Shown here: one piece after another, positions 47,307 to 58,980 of the stretch
How the letters are laid out: the number at the start of each line of letters is the position of its first letter
Position numbering within the stretch: the first letter of the stretch is position 1
Assembly: GCA_015680685.1 (NCBI GenBank)
Contig: MNCI01013900.1
Coordinates: forward strand, 152,073 to 216,072
Origin: Gnetum montanum
Taxonomy: Eukaryota; Streptophyta; Gnetopsida; Gnetales; Gnetaceae
Direction: 5' to 3'
DNA length: 64,000 nt
Notes under the pieces: model-generated
The model's input: only the letters and a program-made list of their open reading frames with translations
Database searches by the model: none
Told to the model about the DNA's origin: nothing
Program-made: the position numbers and the translations under genes

Positions 47307-50066
47307 ATGGGTCAAAAAGTAGTTACGTATAGCATAGCAACTCCACTGCTTTCTACCTAGTTAACATCTGTTGTACATTTCTTGCCTATTTGTTTCACAT
47401 CCATTTATCTACGCTAGGTGCTAAACTAATTCTTTTAAATCGTTCACATCATCTCCCTTTGCATCATCTTCCACTGCATCACCTTCCTTTGCATCATTGT
47501 TCCCACCCCCATAGGGCCCTAATTCTTCATCCGGGATCTGCATCATAAAGAATGAGGTAGTAAGCTAGAGTCACAGTAAAAGCTAGAATGAAATAAACAG
47601 TTACATTACAAGAAAGTAACTAACCCGAGACGGCCCCGCGTCTATCTTAGGGTGAATGTGATCCAAACCAATCCTCAGGCATTGCTAGACCTCCTCCTCT
47701 ATAATATCTACCCAATAACTATTGCCTAAGTCAACGTCTACTACAACTTTCTTCTTTTCAGTAGTTGTCCATCTTGGTGGTCCTAGAGAAAAGGAGGTAG
47801 TGGCGGTCTCACTTGTGGGAAGGCTCACTTTCTGTTCAAGGAATTCATTGACTATCACTTGTTGTATGAACTTGTTGTAAGCCTCAAAAGTACCAATGGC
47901 ATCCAGGAATGCTTCATGAGTATAAAACTTCACTAAAGCATCTTGGTATTATTTATGGTAGGTGGCACGTTCAGTTTATACATATGCTTGTGGTTTTTTT
48001 GGGACTTCCCCCATTCATAAAGTCTTGCACTATAATCTTTCCAATCCTAGTTCTTCTAGGCGAACAAGTCCATCTGCATTTGTTGCTCAATTATTTCATG
48101 AGTGACCTTGTTGTTGCACCGCACGATCATCCAATATCTTGCATAATCAATGATGGTTGTGCACCAGCTACCATCATTTGTATCACAAGCTAAAAGAAAC
48201 TCATTTCTGGAGTGGAGGTCTCCCACATTAGAGGTTAGATTGGCCTTCCCTTTCTCAAGTTTCTGGACCCATTTCCATAGGTCCTCATTCACACACCTGC
48301 ACTCCCATAGGGAGTGTGCCGAGTACAACACGCATTCACTAGCCTCTTCGTATATGTGACGAGGTACCTTGGTCACTTTTGGCAGGAATGTTGGCATGAC
48401 GTCGACCTTCACTACTTGTTTCAGGTCCCACTTAAGGCAAGAAGCTGTCAACTTCAAACAAAAAAATGCATTAGTCACAGTAGCATAGCAAAGTTTAGCA
48501 ATCCAAAGGGTCTAGCATAGCAAGTTAAAAGTTTAGCATAGCTACTTCACTTACCCACTTTCGGATCTATTTTCTTGAGATGGCCAATCATGTCATCGAC
48601 TACCCCTTGCATGAATGTAAACTTATCAGGGGTCTTGGCCCATGGTCACAAGCGGATCAAAGAAGGCCCCACGGTGTTAACAGTGGTGTCTACTACATAA
48701 CACAAACATGTCAGGTACAACCGAGAGGACTACAATAAAGCTAATGAGTAATGGAAATGACAGTGTAAAGGCTCCTACCTAGCAAACCCTCAAGGGTGAT
48801 AGCAGGGGGTTCACCCATTGACATACTGTCAAATGTACGATCAAACTCACCAGCATCTAATTGTAGCTCCCCTTTTCCTTGCTGGCTTAACACCATGGTA
48901 GCACCCTTTATGTTCATCTGCTCCTTCAGGGCTAAATTATGTTTAGCAAAGGGATCATTGGTAGAGGTCCCTTCTAGGTCGGCATGGGCCTCTTCTTTAT
49001 TCGCTGAGGCCCTTCTTTTTGTGGCACTAGCATCCTCCTCATTGGTAGAAACATCCTTCTCATCAGTAGGAGCATTTTCCTTATTGATGGGAGCCCCTTC
49101 CTTTGCAGTGGAGGATCCTTCTCTCTTGACCATGGCCCTTTCCTTCATGGCTAGGGACCCTGCATCCTTATTAACTACCCCCATTTTGGGGGTCATCACC
49201 TCTTCTCCTTCTTCCTCTTCCTCTTCTTCCTCTGGTAGCAAAGCATGTTCACATTAGGCTAAGGCATACTAACTTTAAACCAATGCTACGCTACATATCA
49301 TAGCACAACATAGCAAGCATTAACCAAATAATCCAAGAAGATTCACTTACCAATAGGAGGCTATATCTTGTGTAACTTAAACTGCAGTTTTCCCCCTTCT
49401 TTGTCCATACAGGGAGGTTCCTCAACTAGACAAGACCTTTTTCTCCGCAACTTAGTGGCCACTATCTCTATGATGAGGCATTTTCCCTATGATACACTAC
49501 CCATAGTAGTAGGGGGCACCTCTCCTACATTGTCGTGGCCACGGAAGTTGCGGGCCACTCGATCCTTAGTCATCATTGAAAATGACTCCCCAATGGCTTC
49601 TGGGGGATCCTAGGCTCAAGTGGTGCAGAAGACTTGGCAAATCCATGGTTTGGAAATTTGGTTACGATCTTACATCGCTCAGACTCCATTCTCATGGACT
49701 ACCAAGAATTTATGAATCATCGCAAGCAAGCTACGAAAAAGGCATGATGCACATTGAAATGGGACTTAGGCTTCTTATGAAGCTTGATCATTTCAACCTA
49801 CAGACCTTTGCAGAGATGCTTAGCCCAATTGTAATGAGCCCCCTCCTCCATGACCTCCCTTATTACCCAAGCTTGCTCAATCCCAATAATCTTTCCTTGG
49901 GAGAGTAGCTTGGGGAAAGCACGGGCACTGAAGATGGAGTAAACCGTTTTGGCCACTTTTAGTGTAGCCACTTTAATGGGGATCCCCTTTTTCCCTTTCT
50001 CTGCTCCTAGCCACTCCTCAATGTCCCCCTAATGATTTTCTTCCTTCTTGGTCTTTTCTCCCATGG

Positions 50067-51927
50067 GGAAACACCCTAAATTTTTAAGGCATTCTTGCTT
50101 CACTAGGTCCTTGAAGTTTAGGTAGTGTCACATCACGTCAACAAGAAATGGATGCTTTAAGTTTAGACTATCTAGTTTGGCAAGTTCTCTACATCCAGCG
50201 TCGAAAAGCTCAACGGACTCCCCAGCCTACCCACCTAGATAGTTCATCCAGCTGATAGCTTACTTAGAAATATTGTGCAAGGTTGTCAGTGGTGCTCAGG
50301 ATGCACCAAATAGTTTGGAAAGTTTTCTAGTAAAGAAGTTTGCTACGCTACGCTATGCTATGTAGTGTAGCACAGCGTAGAGAAAACAAGACAGAAAGGC
50401 CCATCTTACTTAGTGACTTCAATTGCACTTAGTAAGCACCTTCAGCCTTTCTAAACCAGTTGCTTCGCTCGACTTCAAATTCCTTCAGCAGAGCTCTTCT
50501 TACTGGAAAAGTGGAAAAATCAAGCAAAAAGAAAGCTACATTGGCTACTATGCTATGCTATGCTACATAGTGTACCACAGCATAGCATGGATGCAAAAAT
50601 GACAAAATACATCTCAGAATGCAGGATCAACAAATTCGCAAGCTTGACATCGCAAAGGTTGCAAATTCTCAGTGTGATCTTCGAATAAAAGTTTGTAGTA
50701 AAAATCACAGTTAAGGCCATAAGCTACACTATGTTATGCTACGTAGCATAGCATAGCATAGAAAACATGCAGAATCGGCCAACACACGTCAAATGCTTCC
50801 AATGCCTGTAATTAACTTCAACGCAAATTTCTTCTTCAAACTGGTGGCTACGCTACATAGCGTAGCACAGCGTAGCAGGAAGCTACGCTATGCCAACATG
50901 CTACACTCCATAGCGTAGCAAGTGGCTACACTACACCCACATGCTACGCTCCACAGCGTAGCATAGCATAGCAAGTGGCTATGCTACACCAACATGCTAC
51001 ACTCCATAGCATAGCATAGTGCTATAGACGATTGGGCATAGCACGACATAGCAAGTAGTTATGCTATGCCTAGATGCTACAATCCATAGCATGGCATAGC
51101 ATAGTAGGCAGTGTCACTACATTAGCATGTTTCACTCTAGTTTTGACAACATGATTGCAGCATGGCAGGTTCGTCAATTAGTTAGCTTTTCATGTCCATG
51201 CAGCATGAACACGTCAACATCTTGCGGGCCCAAGACACGTGGTGTCCAAACCGCATCTTTTACGTGCTCCTAGCCCTATAAATACCCTGACAAGAAATTC
51301 TCCAGGGGTTGGAAAATTTGGAAAGGGTTGGCAAAATTTTAGTTTGGTTGGCAATTTTGGCAATTCAAAAGGCAAAAACCATTTGGCAAAAATTTGAGCA
51401 TTGTAAACATTCGCAAGTTAGCAAAATCAAACAATGAGCATTTCCATCTCGCGTTTTGTTACCCCTTTTCTATTGCATTATGTAATATTTTTTGCATTGT
51501 TAGCCCTTGAATCCATGTTCAAGTACATAGTTGGCTTGCTTTTGAACATTCTGGTTACTTTTGAGATCTCTGTGCTTCCTAGCGTCGCACAACCGATTGT
51601 ATCCACTTTGAGAAAGTAAAGTCGTAATCTTGAAGTGGTACATTCTTTAACTTTAGTCTACTTTGTTCTCTAGTTTATCATTGCATTTTTCATCATTTTC
51701 ATTTTCTTGCATATAGTAATCAATATTTTGCATTATAAAGATCGTTCTCAGGTTGCACGCTTGCCAAAGGTTTAGTGACACTGACTAAGTCTATGTTTGA
51801 TCGACCAAACCATTCAAGGCACCCCATTTCCATCTTATCTAGCATGGCCCTCGCATGGATTTAGGGTCAAGACTATTATGAACAATGACCTCTCATTGTT
51901 TCTAGCCACCAACATTTTTGATCGCTC
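50067..51927 (+). repeat. Solo LTR of the A family, inserted in an antisense exon
   Basis: It is similar along its length to the 5' LTR of A. It is flanked by CATGG on both sides (50062-50066 and 51928-51932), a 5-bp target duplication. With the LTR and one CATGG removed, the antisense exon reads through in one frame across the join. No internal sequence is left, so it is a solo LTR from LTR-LTR recombination. TATA box 51276-51284. Confidence 0.9.
50341..51130. repeat. U3 palindrome cluster of the solo LTR
   Basis: Palindromic blocks on the GCTATGCTACGTAGCATAGC theme lie at about 50342-50383, 50550-50590 and 50726-50762. At 50848-51120 about five tandem units of some 50 bp follow (tagcaagtggctacactac with variants). 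The last array has more units than in the 5' LTR of A, accounting for most of the length difference. Confidence 0.85.
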
Positions 51928-53994
51928 CATGGAAGACCATCAATAGGGACACTGACGAGATCCACGAATAGTTGGTCATTGATCTCAAGGACCACCAACA
52001 CACCATGCACACATATGCGGAAGTGGTCTACTTTTTTAGAAAAGGAGTCAACTAGGGCAAGCATATTAGCAACAGGGATGCTTAGGTTCATAGCCAAGAA
52101 CAATTCCATAAGCCCAGCGTCCCGAAGGTGTTTGGTGAGCGATTCTGGGGCTCCATTGTAAAGCCAATGTTAGGTCTCGTCCACCTCTCTGTACTTGAAG
52201 TAAATTTTAGCCTCGTGATGCCCAAAAGTTATCACCGTCACCTCCTAGGATCTCTTCACCACTATAACATATTTACAAAAGCAAAAAGCAAAAAAAATTA
52301 GGCAAAGTAGAAAGACCGCAGAAACACAGGAATAACACTCGAACATGCAAGCATACAACTCATGGTTTAGCATACCAAGTTTGAATGATGACAAGAACGG
52401 TGGGATATCCACTAATACATCTTTGATGGTGATCGGCCTAAAGGGTGCCAAATCCCCATCTAGCCAGCCAAACTCCTTGCACCTATCATAGAACTGGGAG
52501 TACTAGGTTGGATAGGTTTTGTACTCACCCTTACATTGGCCTATCACACCTATGCACATATTCTCAGTGGAGGAAAACTCCTGTAGTGCCATCTGTGCCA
52601 AGGCCGAGGCATCAGTATCACCATGAAGCCCATTCTTGTTGATGTAAAACATGGTGAAAAAGACAAATAAAATACACTATTAACATTTTTTCCTAGTGTA
52701 ACATGCATTGCATAGCGTAGCAGAATACGTTTATAGAACTCACCCGCCGACATAATAAATGATTCCTGGTGGGTTCTGAAAACATGTTCTCATGTGGCAA
52801 GCTTTGAACAACATGTTGTACAGGTGGTAGCAATTATATTTGGGAATTTCCTAGATCCAAGCCAAATGCCTCAAAAATTTTTGGGTGTTGACTAGATCCC
52901 TTTGCCTACCTGCTCCCAATTGCTCCATTAGTCAAAAATTTCAAAATACCTTGGTTCTCCCTAGGCAATAGGATTTTTGTGATTATGGCTACTACCTCCT
53001 TCGATAACTGTGACCAAATGATCACACTAAAGTGTTGGAAGAGATATTGCAAGAAGTCTCATGCGCCTTCCTAGAACCAAACCACCTACTGCCCCACATG
53101 TGCATGGGGTGGAGGAACATTGGCCACTGGTTTGCTTAGGCAACATAGGAACCCTACAATTTTTAGGATGATCAAAATTGGCCTTAGCATTACCCTACAC
53201 AACATAATGGCAAATGTTAATAGCATGTTCGAGTGACATTCGTGTGTAACATAACAAGATTAGCCATTAGTAGAAAATGTAGCATAATTCCTTCCATGCA
53301 TGTAGCATAGCAAAGCAATAAAATATTAAATACATATTTTTAAACCAGAAATAATTTAATATTTTTTAGCTGTTTCAACAAATATTCTATCTAAAAAAAT
53401 GATTTGCACTACGCTGTGATAGAAATGTGTTACGCTATCAAATCATGTGCATGGCTAAACCCTCTTGAGGGTCATACGCTATGATATTTGCATGCTAGGT
53501 TGCCAGATTCACCTAAACCTCTATGGCAAGGTAGCCATAGCAATGGCAATCTAGGCAACACTGCATGCTATCTTAGTGTAGTGTCCATACACTATCATGG
53601 CTGAATGAGCAACAACAGTAGCATAATGGCCAAAATAATAGCAAAAATGATGACAGAAAATGCAGATTTTGAAACGTAAACAAAAATAAAAAGAAAGCAG
53701 AAACAAATACTGAAAAAAGGGGGGGTAGCGTAGCAACTTATCAAGCTGATAGAGTTTCCTCCTACACTACGACGTGCGCCTACGATAGACTCCCTAGGAT
53801 GCCTTTTACCTTGTTCACTTTGGCGAGTGTCAGGTGTTTGCATTCTCTCTTGGGTTCCATCATATCGATTGTAGATTCTTTCTCAGTCACTATGCTAAAT
53901 CACCTTACTCTTTATTAAGCATAATCGCTCTACACTCTGGGTGTGGGCTCTGTGCTCTTACGGTGAAAATGATGAGTTTATCAGGGGTAAACCC

Positions 53995-54006
53995 CTATTT
54001 ATAGCC
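53995..54006 (-). promoter_or_regulatory. TATA box of the antisense gene
   Basis: The minus strand reads GGCTATAAATAG about 135 bp upstream of the first ATG (53860) of the antisense gene, with a GC-richer stretch on both sides. The position fits a plant core promoter. The box has the same CTATAAATA core as the LTR promoters. Confidence 0.55.
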
Positions 54007-54140
54007 AATACAGTGAAAAGGAACTTACCATTTTCTCATCCCGATTAATGTGGGGTGTTCCATACAACGCAGCACTTCCTCCATAGTGTAGCAATACTAT
54101 TTGCATCATGGTAGGTGGGTTCGACCGAAAACCTAGACTC

Positions 54141-54480
54141 ACCTTAAACTAGTTGTTTACCTTCGCAAGAGTAGCTCATTAGTGGTCCGCAAAGACCTTA
54201 AACTAGTAGTTTTGACTCATGGTTTCGACCTATTTGTGGTCCGCAAAGATCTTAAACTAGCAATTTTGATTCACAATTTCAGAACCCATTAGTGGTCTGC
54301 AAAGACCTTAAACTAATACTTTTGAATTACAAATAATTCGTTAGCAGTCCACAAAGACCTTAAAACTAATAACTTTAATTTATAAATTCAAAAAAATTGG
54401 CGGTCCACAAAGACCTTAAACTAGCAGTTTTGCACTTTTACGTCCAGGTTAGCGGTCTGCTACGACCTTAAACTGGCATA
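54141..54480 (+). repeat. Tandem repeat array 1 (about 50-60 bp units) before RT
   Basis: About six units each contain a gtccgcaaagaccttaaact-like core with variable A/T-rich filler. The core is shared, in the same orientation, with the array after integrase (58490-58685: gtctgctaggaccttaaact). Confidence 0.85.
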
Positions 54481-54603
54481 TTACAAATTTTGTATCATAG
54501 CTTACAATTATTTCAATTATTCATTTCTCATTATAGCTTTGCAAATTTTTACTATATGCCATTGCTATAGACAGGTCTCACTTAACTTCACTTTTATCTC
54601 ATT

Positions 54604-55900
54604 ATGGCAAGTGGAACAAGAATGGCAATGCATCACAATCTTTCTTCACCTCTAGCCTTGACAAGTCCACATGGTGAGTTTACAAGACAATTGAACCTAG
54701 AGTCAATTGACTAGAGATCATCCATAGATAGCACTGTAGCATCCTTAGAAACATCCTTAGACTGGCCCAAACATCTATTTTAAGCCTTTTATTTAGAGGT
54801 CATGGATGTAACTGAGGACCCTCTCATTGAAATGCCTGTGACTACATCTAGCGGGGAAATAAAAATGTTAAAACTTAGCTCCCTCCTAGATTTACAAACA
54901 CATAAAGATGTAAACAAGATACTGCAATACAACATCAAGGTCTTCGCGTGGTCCTATAACGACATGTTGGGCTTAGATCTGAGGCTTATACAACACAACA
55001 TTGTCTTGGACCCGCATATGAAAGTAGTTAAGCAAAAGACTTGCAAGGTTAAACCAGAGATTGCACTGGCCATACACGATGAAATCACGAAGCTGTATCA
55101 AGCTGGTTTCATCTAGGCAGTTGATTACTCAAAGTGGGTGTCAAACATTGTTGTGGTTTATAAGAAAGCGGGAGGAATACAAATTTGTATAGACTTCTGA
55201 GATCTGAACAAAGAAATTATCAAAGATGACTTCCCACTGCCGAGTATTGATTAACTGATCGACACTATGGCTAGTCATGCTTTGTTATCCTTTATGGAAA
55301 GTTTCTCCGGCTACAACCAAATCCATATCAACCTAGAGCATCAGTTAACAATAACTTTCATAACCCCATGGGGTACCTTCTATTACACCATGATGCCCTT
55401 TTTGGCTCAAAAATGCCAGAGCAACCTACCAGAGAGCCATGACATATATCTTTAGCGACCACATCCTAGAAACACTAAATGACTACGTGGATGACATAGC
55501 GGTCAAATTGAAAGAGGTTGTTGATCATCCCAATGATCTAGGTGTAGTCCTCAAATGTTACCAAATGCATGACTTATGCCTCAACCCTAGAAAGTGTGTC
55601 TTCGGGGTGAAATCGGATGCATGCTAGGGTTTGTAGTGTTGGAGGCTAGAATACGAGTGAACACTGACAAAGTTAAGGCCATTGTTAATCTAGCACCTCC
55701 TACAAACCTTAAGGAATTGTGCAAGTTGCAAGGTAGAGTACAGTTCATCAGAAGGTTTATAGCAAAGTTGACTGACAAGTTACATCCCATGCAACACTTA
55801 CTAAAAAAAGGGGTTAACTTCGAATGGACAACTCAATGCCACCAAGCCTTCGATGATTTGAGAAAAGAGCTTTTACACCTCTCGACTATCTACCCACCAT
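54604..55900 (+). pseudogene. Reverse transcriptase of element A
   Basis: The pol frame opens with its own ATG at 54604. Blocks: CKVKPEIALAIHDEITKLYQ (before the fingers), SKWVSNIVVVYKKAGGIQIC, FPLPSID near 55240, FSGYNQIHI near 55305, TFITPWGTFYYTMMPF near 55350, then DYVDDI at about 55480-55500 (YVDD intact, in a shifted frame). KVKAIVNLAPPTNLKELCKL and FIRRFIAKLTD follow, typical of the Tat/Ogre connection. Two frameshifts surround the YVDD segment. Stops at 55114, 55198 and 55251 replace likely E/R/Q codons. Confidence 0.9.
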
Positions 55901-56200
55901 AGAGGGATAAGCCTTTCTATATCTACCTTGCCACCTTAGACATGTCTATCATGGCACTGATATTTCAGAGAAGAGATGATGGCTCTGACATCCCAGTGTA
56001 TTACCTAAGTCATGCATTCATAGTGTATGAGGCGAAATATAATGAGGTGAAGAGAAATTGCCTCGCCTTAGTGTTTGCATTAAAGAAGTCGAGGCATTAT
56101 CTATTTTTCAGCAAAGTTAACATCATTTGCAAGAGCAATATCATTCGGGCTATCACCAACAACCTATAAGAAAGTAGCAGGATACCCCAGTGGAAAGCCA
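55901..56200 (+). pseudogene. First (retroviral-type) RNase H of element A
   Basis: PVYYLSHAFIVYEAKYNEVK near 55995-56055 is the S-R-x-L-x-x-A-E-x-x-Y block of gypsy RNase H, followed by LALVFALKKSRHYLFF and an IICKSNIIRAI block (D-x-x replaced by K-S-N). It follows RT directly. RNase H degrades the RNA template. Confidence 0.85.
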
Positions 56201-56329
56201 TTACCATGGAATTCAATCTTCATTATGTGAGCCAATCGTTGATGAAAGGTCAAGCTATAGCTATGCAACTTACGACCCCACCCATTGACGATCGGGCAAC
56301 AATAGAATCCAAATTCCCTGATGAGCACA

Positions 56330-56800
56330 TTAGCACTATTAACACTATCCCATCACATCTCGAAGCTATTTTACACTTCAACAGTGCCTCAACTATGTGT
56401 GGTGGTAGTGCAACAACCATCATTACATTCCCCTCTGGGGGACATACAACCATTTGCTTATTGTTTTGCATTCCTTTGTACGAACAATGTGGTAGAGTAT
56501 GAAGGACTCCTCAGGGACCTCCTAGTAGCCCAAGCATTAAAAATTCAACATCTGGTGATTTGAGGTGATTCAAAACTCATTGTGAATCAAATCACTAAGG
56601 TATATGCCTGCAAATCTACACATTTGCAACCCTATTGCAACCTAGCCAAAGATTTGCTTAAATAGTTTGCAATAACAGATGTTCAACATGTCCCTCACAA
56701 TGAATACACCATAGCAGATACCTTGGCTACCCTAGTGTTAAATGTGCCACCACACATGTTCGCAAGTTTTCCTGCTTCAATAACCACGTGTATAGAGCCT
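56330..56800 (+). pseudogene. Second, archaeal-type RNase H (aRH) of element A
   Basis: After a short linker, blocks of an extra RNase H appear: HFNSASTMCGGSA (first Asp position altered), then after a frameshift CTNNVVEYEGLLRDLLVAQA with the catalytic Glu, GDSKLIVNQI with the Asp, and DVQHVPHNEYTIADTLATL with the closing His and Asp. A second RNase H after the first is the diagnostic trait of Tat/Ogre elements (known). It is interrupted by a frameshift near 56450 and stops near 56562 and 56663. Confidence 0.85.
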
Positions 56801-56859
56801 ATCACTCAAGCGGTACACGTAGCCTCTGTAAGTGCTACGGATACCCAAGAGTGGTACGC

Positions 56860-58091
56860 CAACATTAAAGCCTACCTGTAGCATGGCAAGCCCCCACATG
56901 GATTGACATCTACCTAGAGGAATGTCCTCAAGCATGCTCAGCAATATGTGCTCATGGGAGATAATGCCTTGTGCAAACACTCCTTTGACGGGATATTGCT
57001 AGCATGCATAAATGAGGAGCAATCACAAAAGGTCATTAATGAGGTACACGAGGGACTGTGTGGTGGACACATAGCACCTAGGGAAATGGCAGAAAAAATC
57101 ATATGCCTAGGATACTATTGGCCTCACATGAAGCATGATTACCTTGCCAAAGTCAAAACCTATGATACGTGCTGACGATATGCAAATCTCAAACATGTTT
57201 CACCTACCAAGTTGCATCCAATGCAGATCATGTGGCCATTCCAATGATGGGGCCTAGACATTATAAGACCTATCACACCTAAGTCTTCTGCAAGGCATAG
57301 CTTCATCATCACTGCCACTAAGTATTTTACAAAGTGGGTGGAAGCTATTCCCCTTAGAAAGACTACATCTCAACAGGTTTTCCACTTTATATTGGATAAC
57401 ATCGTGATGAGGTTTGGGCTTCCCATGACTATTTTGACCGACAACGGGCCACAATTTAGTAGCCTAGAAACCAAAACCTTTTGCAGCAACCTTGGAATTA
57501 GGCAATCGTTCTCCTCACCATATTACCCGTAGGCAAACAGACAGGTAGAAGCTACGAACAAAGCCATCATCAACTTGCTTAAAAAAAATTCTTAATAACA
57601 GCAAGAGGTGATGGCACGAGGAAATCCTCTATGTGGTTTGGGCTTACAAGACGACATGCAGGATGGCAACAAGTAGGATACCTTATAGTCTTGTTTATGG
57701 ATCTAAAGTAGTGTTGCCTCTTGAGTTGCAAGTACCATCACTTCGAATGTTCCTTTTAGACATCCTGAGTGAAGCCTAGAATAATGAGTCAAGGATCATT
57801 GATCTTAACTCCATAGAGAAGGAGCATGCATAGACACTTGATCACATAGAGCGTAATCAGGATAGGCAGAAGCAGAAGCATCATGCAAACTCACATCAAT
57901 GGCCAATAAAAAAGGGGGGCCTCATTCTTAAGGTTGTCCATGAGCATGTGAACAAATTCTCAGCAAACTGGGAAGGTCCATTCATGATCACAAAATTCTA
58001 TGGGAATGGGGCCTTCAAGCTAGAAAACATGGATGGCAATGAGTTCACACATCCTGTGAATCATTCGTATCTTAAGCCATACTACATCTGA
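56860..58091 (+). pseudogene. Integrase of element A
   Basis: The H2C2 zinc domain is at 57040-57175 (VHEGLCGGHIA through YDTC). The core shows all three acidic positions: GLDII (57250), LTDNGPQF (57440) and QVEATNKA (57540). A GPY/F-type C-terminal domain (NWEGPFMITKFYGNGAFKL, 57965-58025) ends with HPVNHSYLKPYYI before a TGA at 58089-58091. Stops and at least one frameshift make it inactive. The tandem repeat array follows directly. Confidence 0.9.
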
Positions 58092-58134
58092 TGCATGAGA
58101 AGGGTAAGAAAAATGTCGGATACGAGGTAAAAAT

Positions 58135-58685
58135 GATAAAGCTTATCTGCTACAACATAAAACTAGCAAAGCTCATCTGCTACGACGTAAAACTAGGAAA
58201 GCACATCCGCTACAATATAAAATTGGTAGAGAACGTCAGCTATGACGTAGAACTAGCAAAGCTCATCCGCTATGACGTAAAACTGGCAAAGCATATCTGC
58301 TACAACATAAAACTGGCAGAGAATGTCTGCTACGATGTAAAACTGGCAAAGCTCATTGACTATGACGTAATACTAGTAAAGGTAGTTAGCTATGACTATA
58401 AACTAGCACAAAGCATGTTCTCCATGACATAAAACTAGCAGAAATGGTCTGCTATGACTTTAAACTAGCCTATCCACTATCTGCTATGATGATAAACTAG
58501 CATAGCAGTCTGTTGGGACCTTAAACCAACACAACAGTTTGCTAGGACCTTAAACTAGCACAACGACTATTCGCTACAATGATAAACTAGCATAGTGGTC
58601 TGTTAGGACCTTAAACTAGCACACCACAGTCTTCCAAGACCTTAAACTAGCACACCATGGCCTACCAAGACCTTAAACTTGGTTT
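58135..58685 (+). repeat. Tandem repeat array 2 after integrase
   Basis: 58135-58440 holds about ten units of 30 bp (gctcatctgctacgacgtaaaactagcaaa and variants), which stay in phase so that one frame reads as a 10-residue repeat. 58440-58685 continues with units sharing tctgctaggaccttaaactagca. The core is shared with array 1. Such 3' non-coding arrays are known in Tat elements. Confidence 0.88.
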
Positions 58686-58980
58686 GCCGCATGTCCTCAG
58701 CATACATCCATGATTCATCAAGCAAGCTAGCATGCATAGTGCCGACATGGGGTGAGACATTACTGTTCTAGAATCTAGTTCATGATGCCAAGAAAACACT
58801 CTCTGGAATATATGCAACACCATCATCCCTAGCATCTTGCTGATCCTATGGAGATGTCATATGACATCTTGCTGACCTTCCAGAGCTACCGCTATCATAG
58901 CCCATTACCCTAGTAGTAGCTTCCATTGTCAGCGCCTACCGCTGGAGACCCAACACTATTGTGGCCTAGCCAAAAAGCTA

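Larger units (their letters stand above)
47421..53860 (-). pseudogene. Antisense multi-exon gene inside element A (split by a solo LTR)
   Basis: The minus strand carries a spliced gene: first ATG 53860, donor near 53809. Further exons: ending 52744 (GTGAGT); about 52636-52376 (GTATGC); 52262-51928 continuing after the solo LTR at 50066 to about 49700; about 49580-49351 (GTAAGTG); 49231-48779 (acidic then K/E/A-rich; GTAGGAG); 48692-48555 (GTAAGTG); 48451 to about 47640; last 47537-47421 with stop TAG. Acceptors end in AG after T-rich tracts. The long exon has VAKTVYSIFSARAF and HYNWAKHLCKGL, which recall plant retroelement-associated transposon-protein domains (tentative). Stops are mostly TAG/TAA. 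The function is unknown. Grande elements (Tat) are known to carry an antisense gene, but next to the 3' LTR. Confidence 0.65.

Noticed and set aside
48796-49257. 153-codon plus-strand ORF
   Set aside because: It is the shadow of the acidic, K/E/A-rich antisense exon 49231-48779, which has proper splice sites; the plus-strand reading is only Ser/Ala/Leu-rich.
53551-53843. Membrane protein ORFs on the minus strand
   Set aside because: Hydrophobic runs come from a T-rich predicted intron just after the first exon of the antisense gene.
58091-58432. 113-codon ORF as a possible repeat protein
   Set aside because: It is explained by a 30-bp tandem repeat after the integrase stop; no independent evidence of translation. 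Kept only as a low-interest finding.
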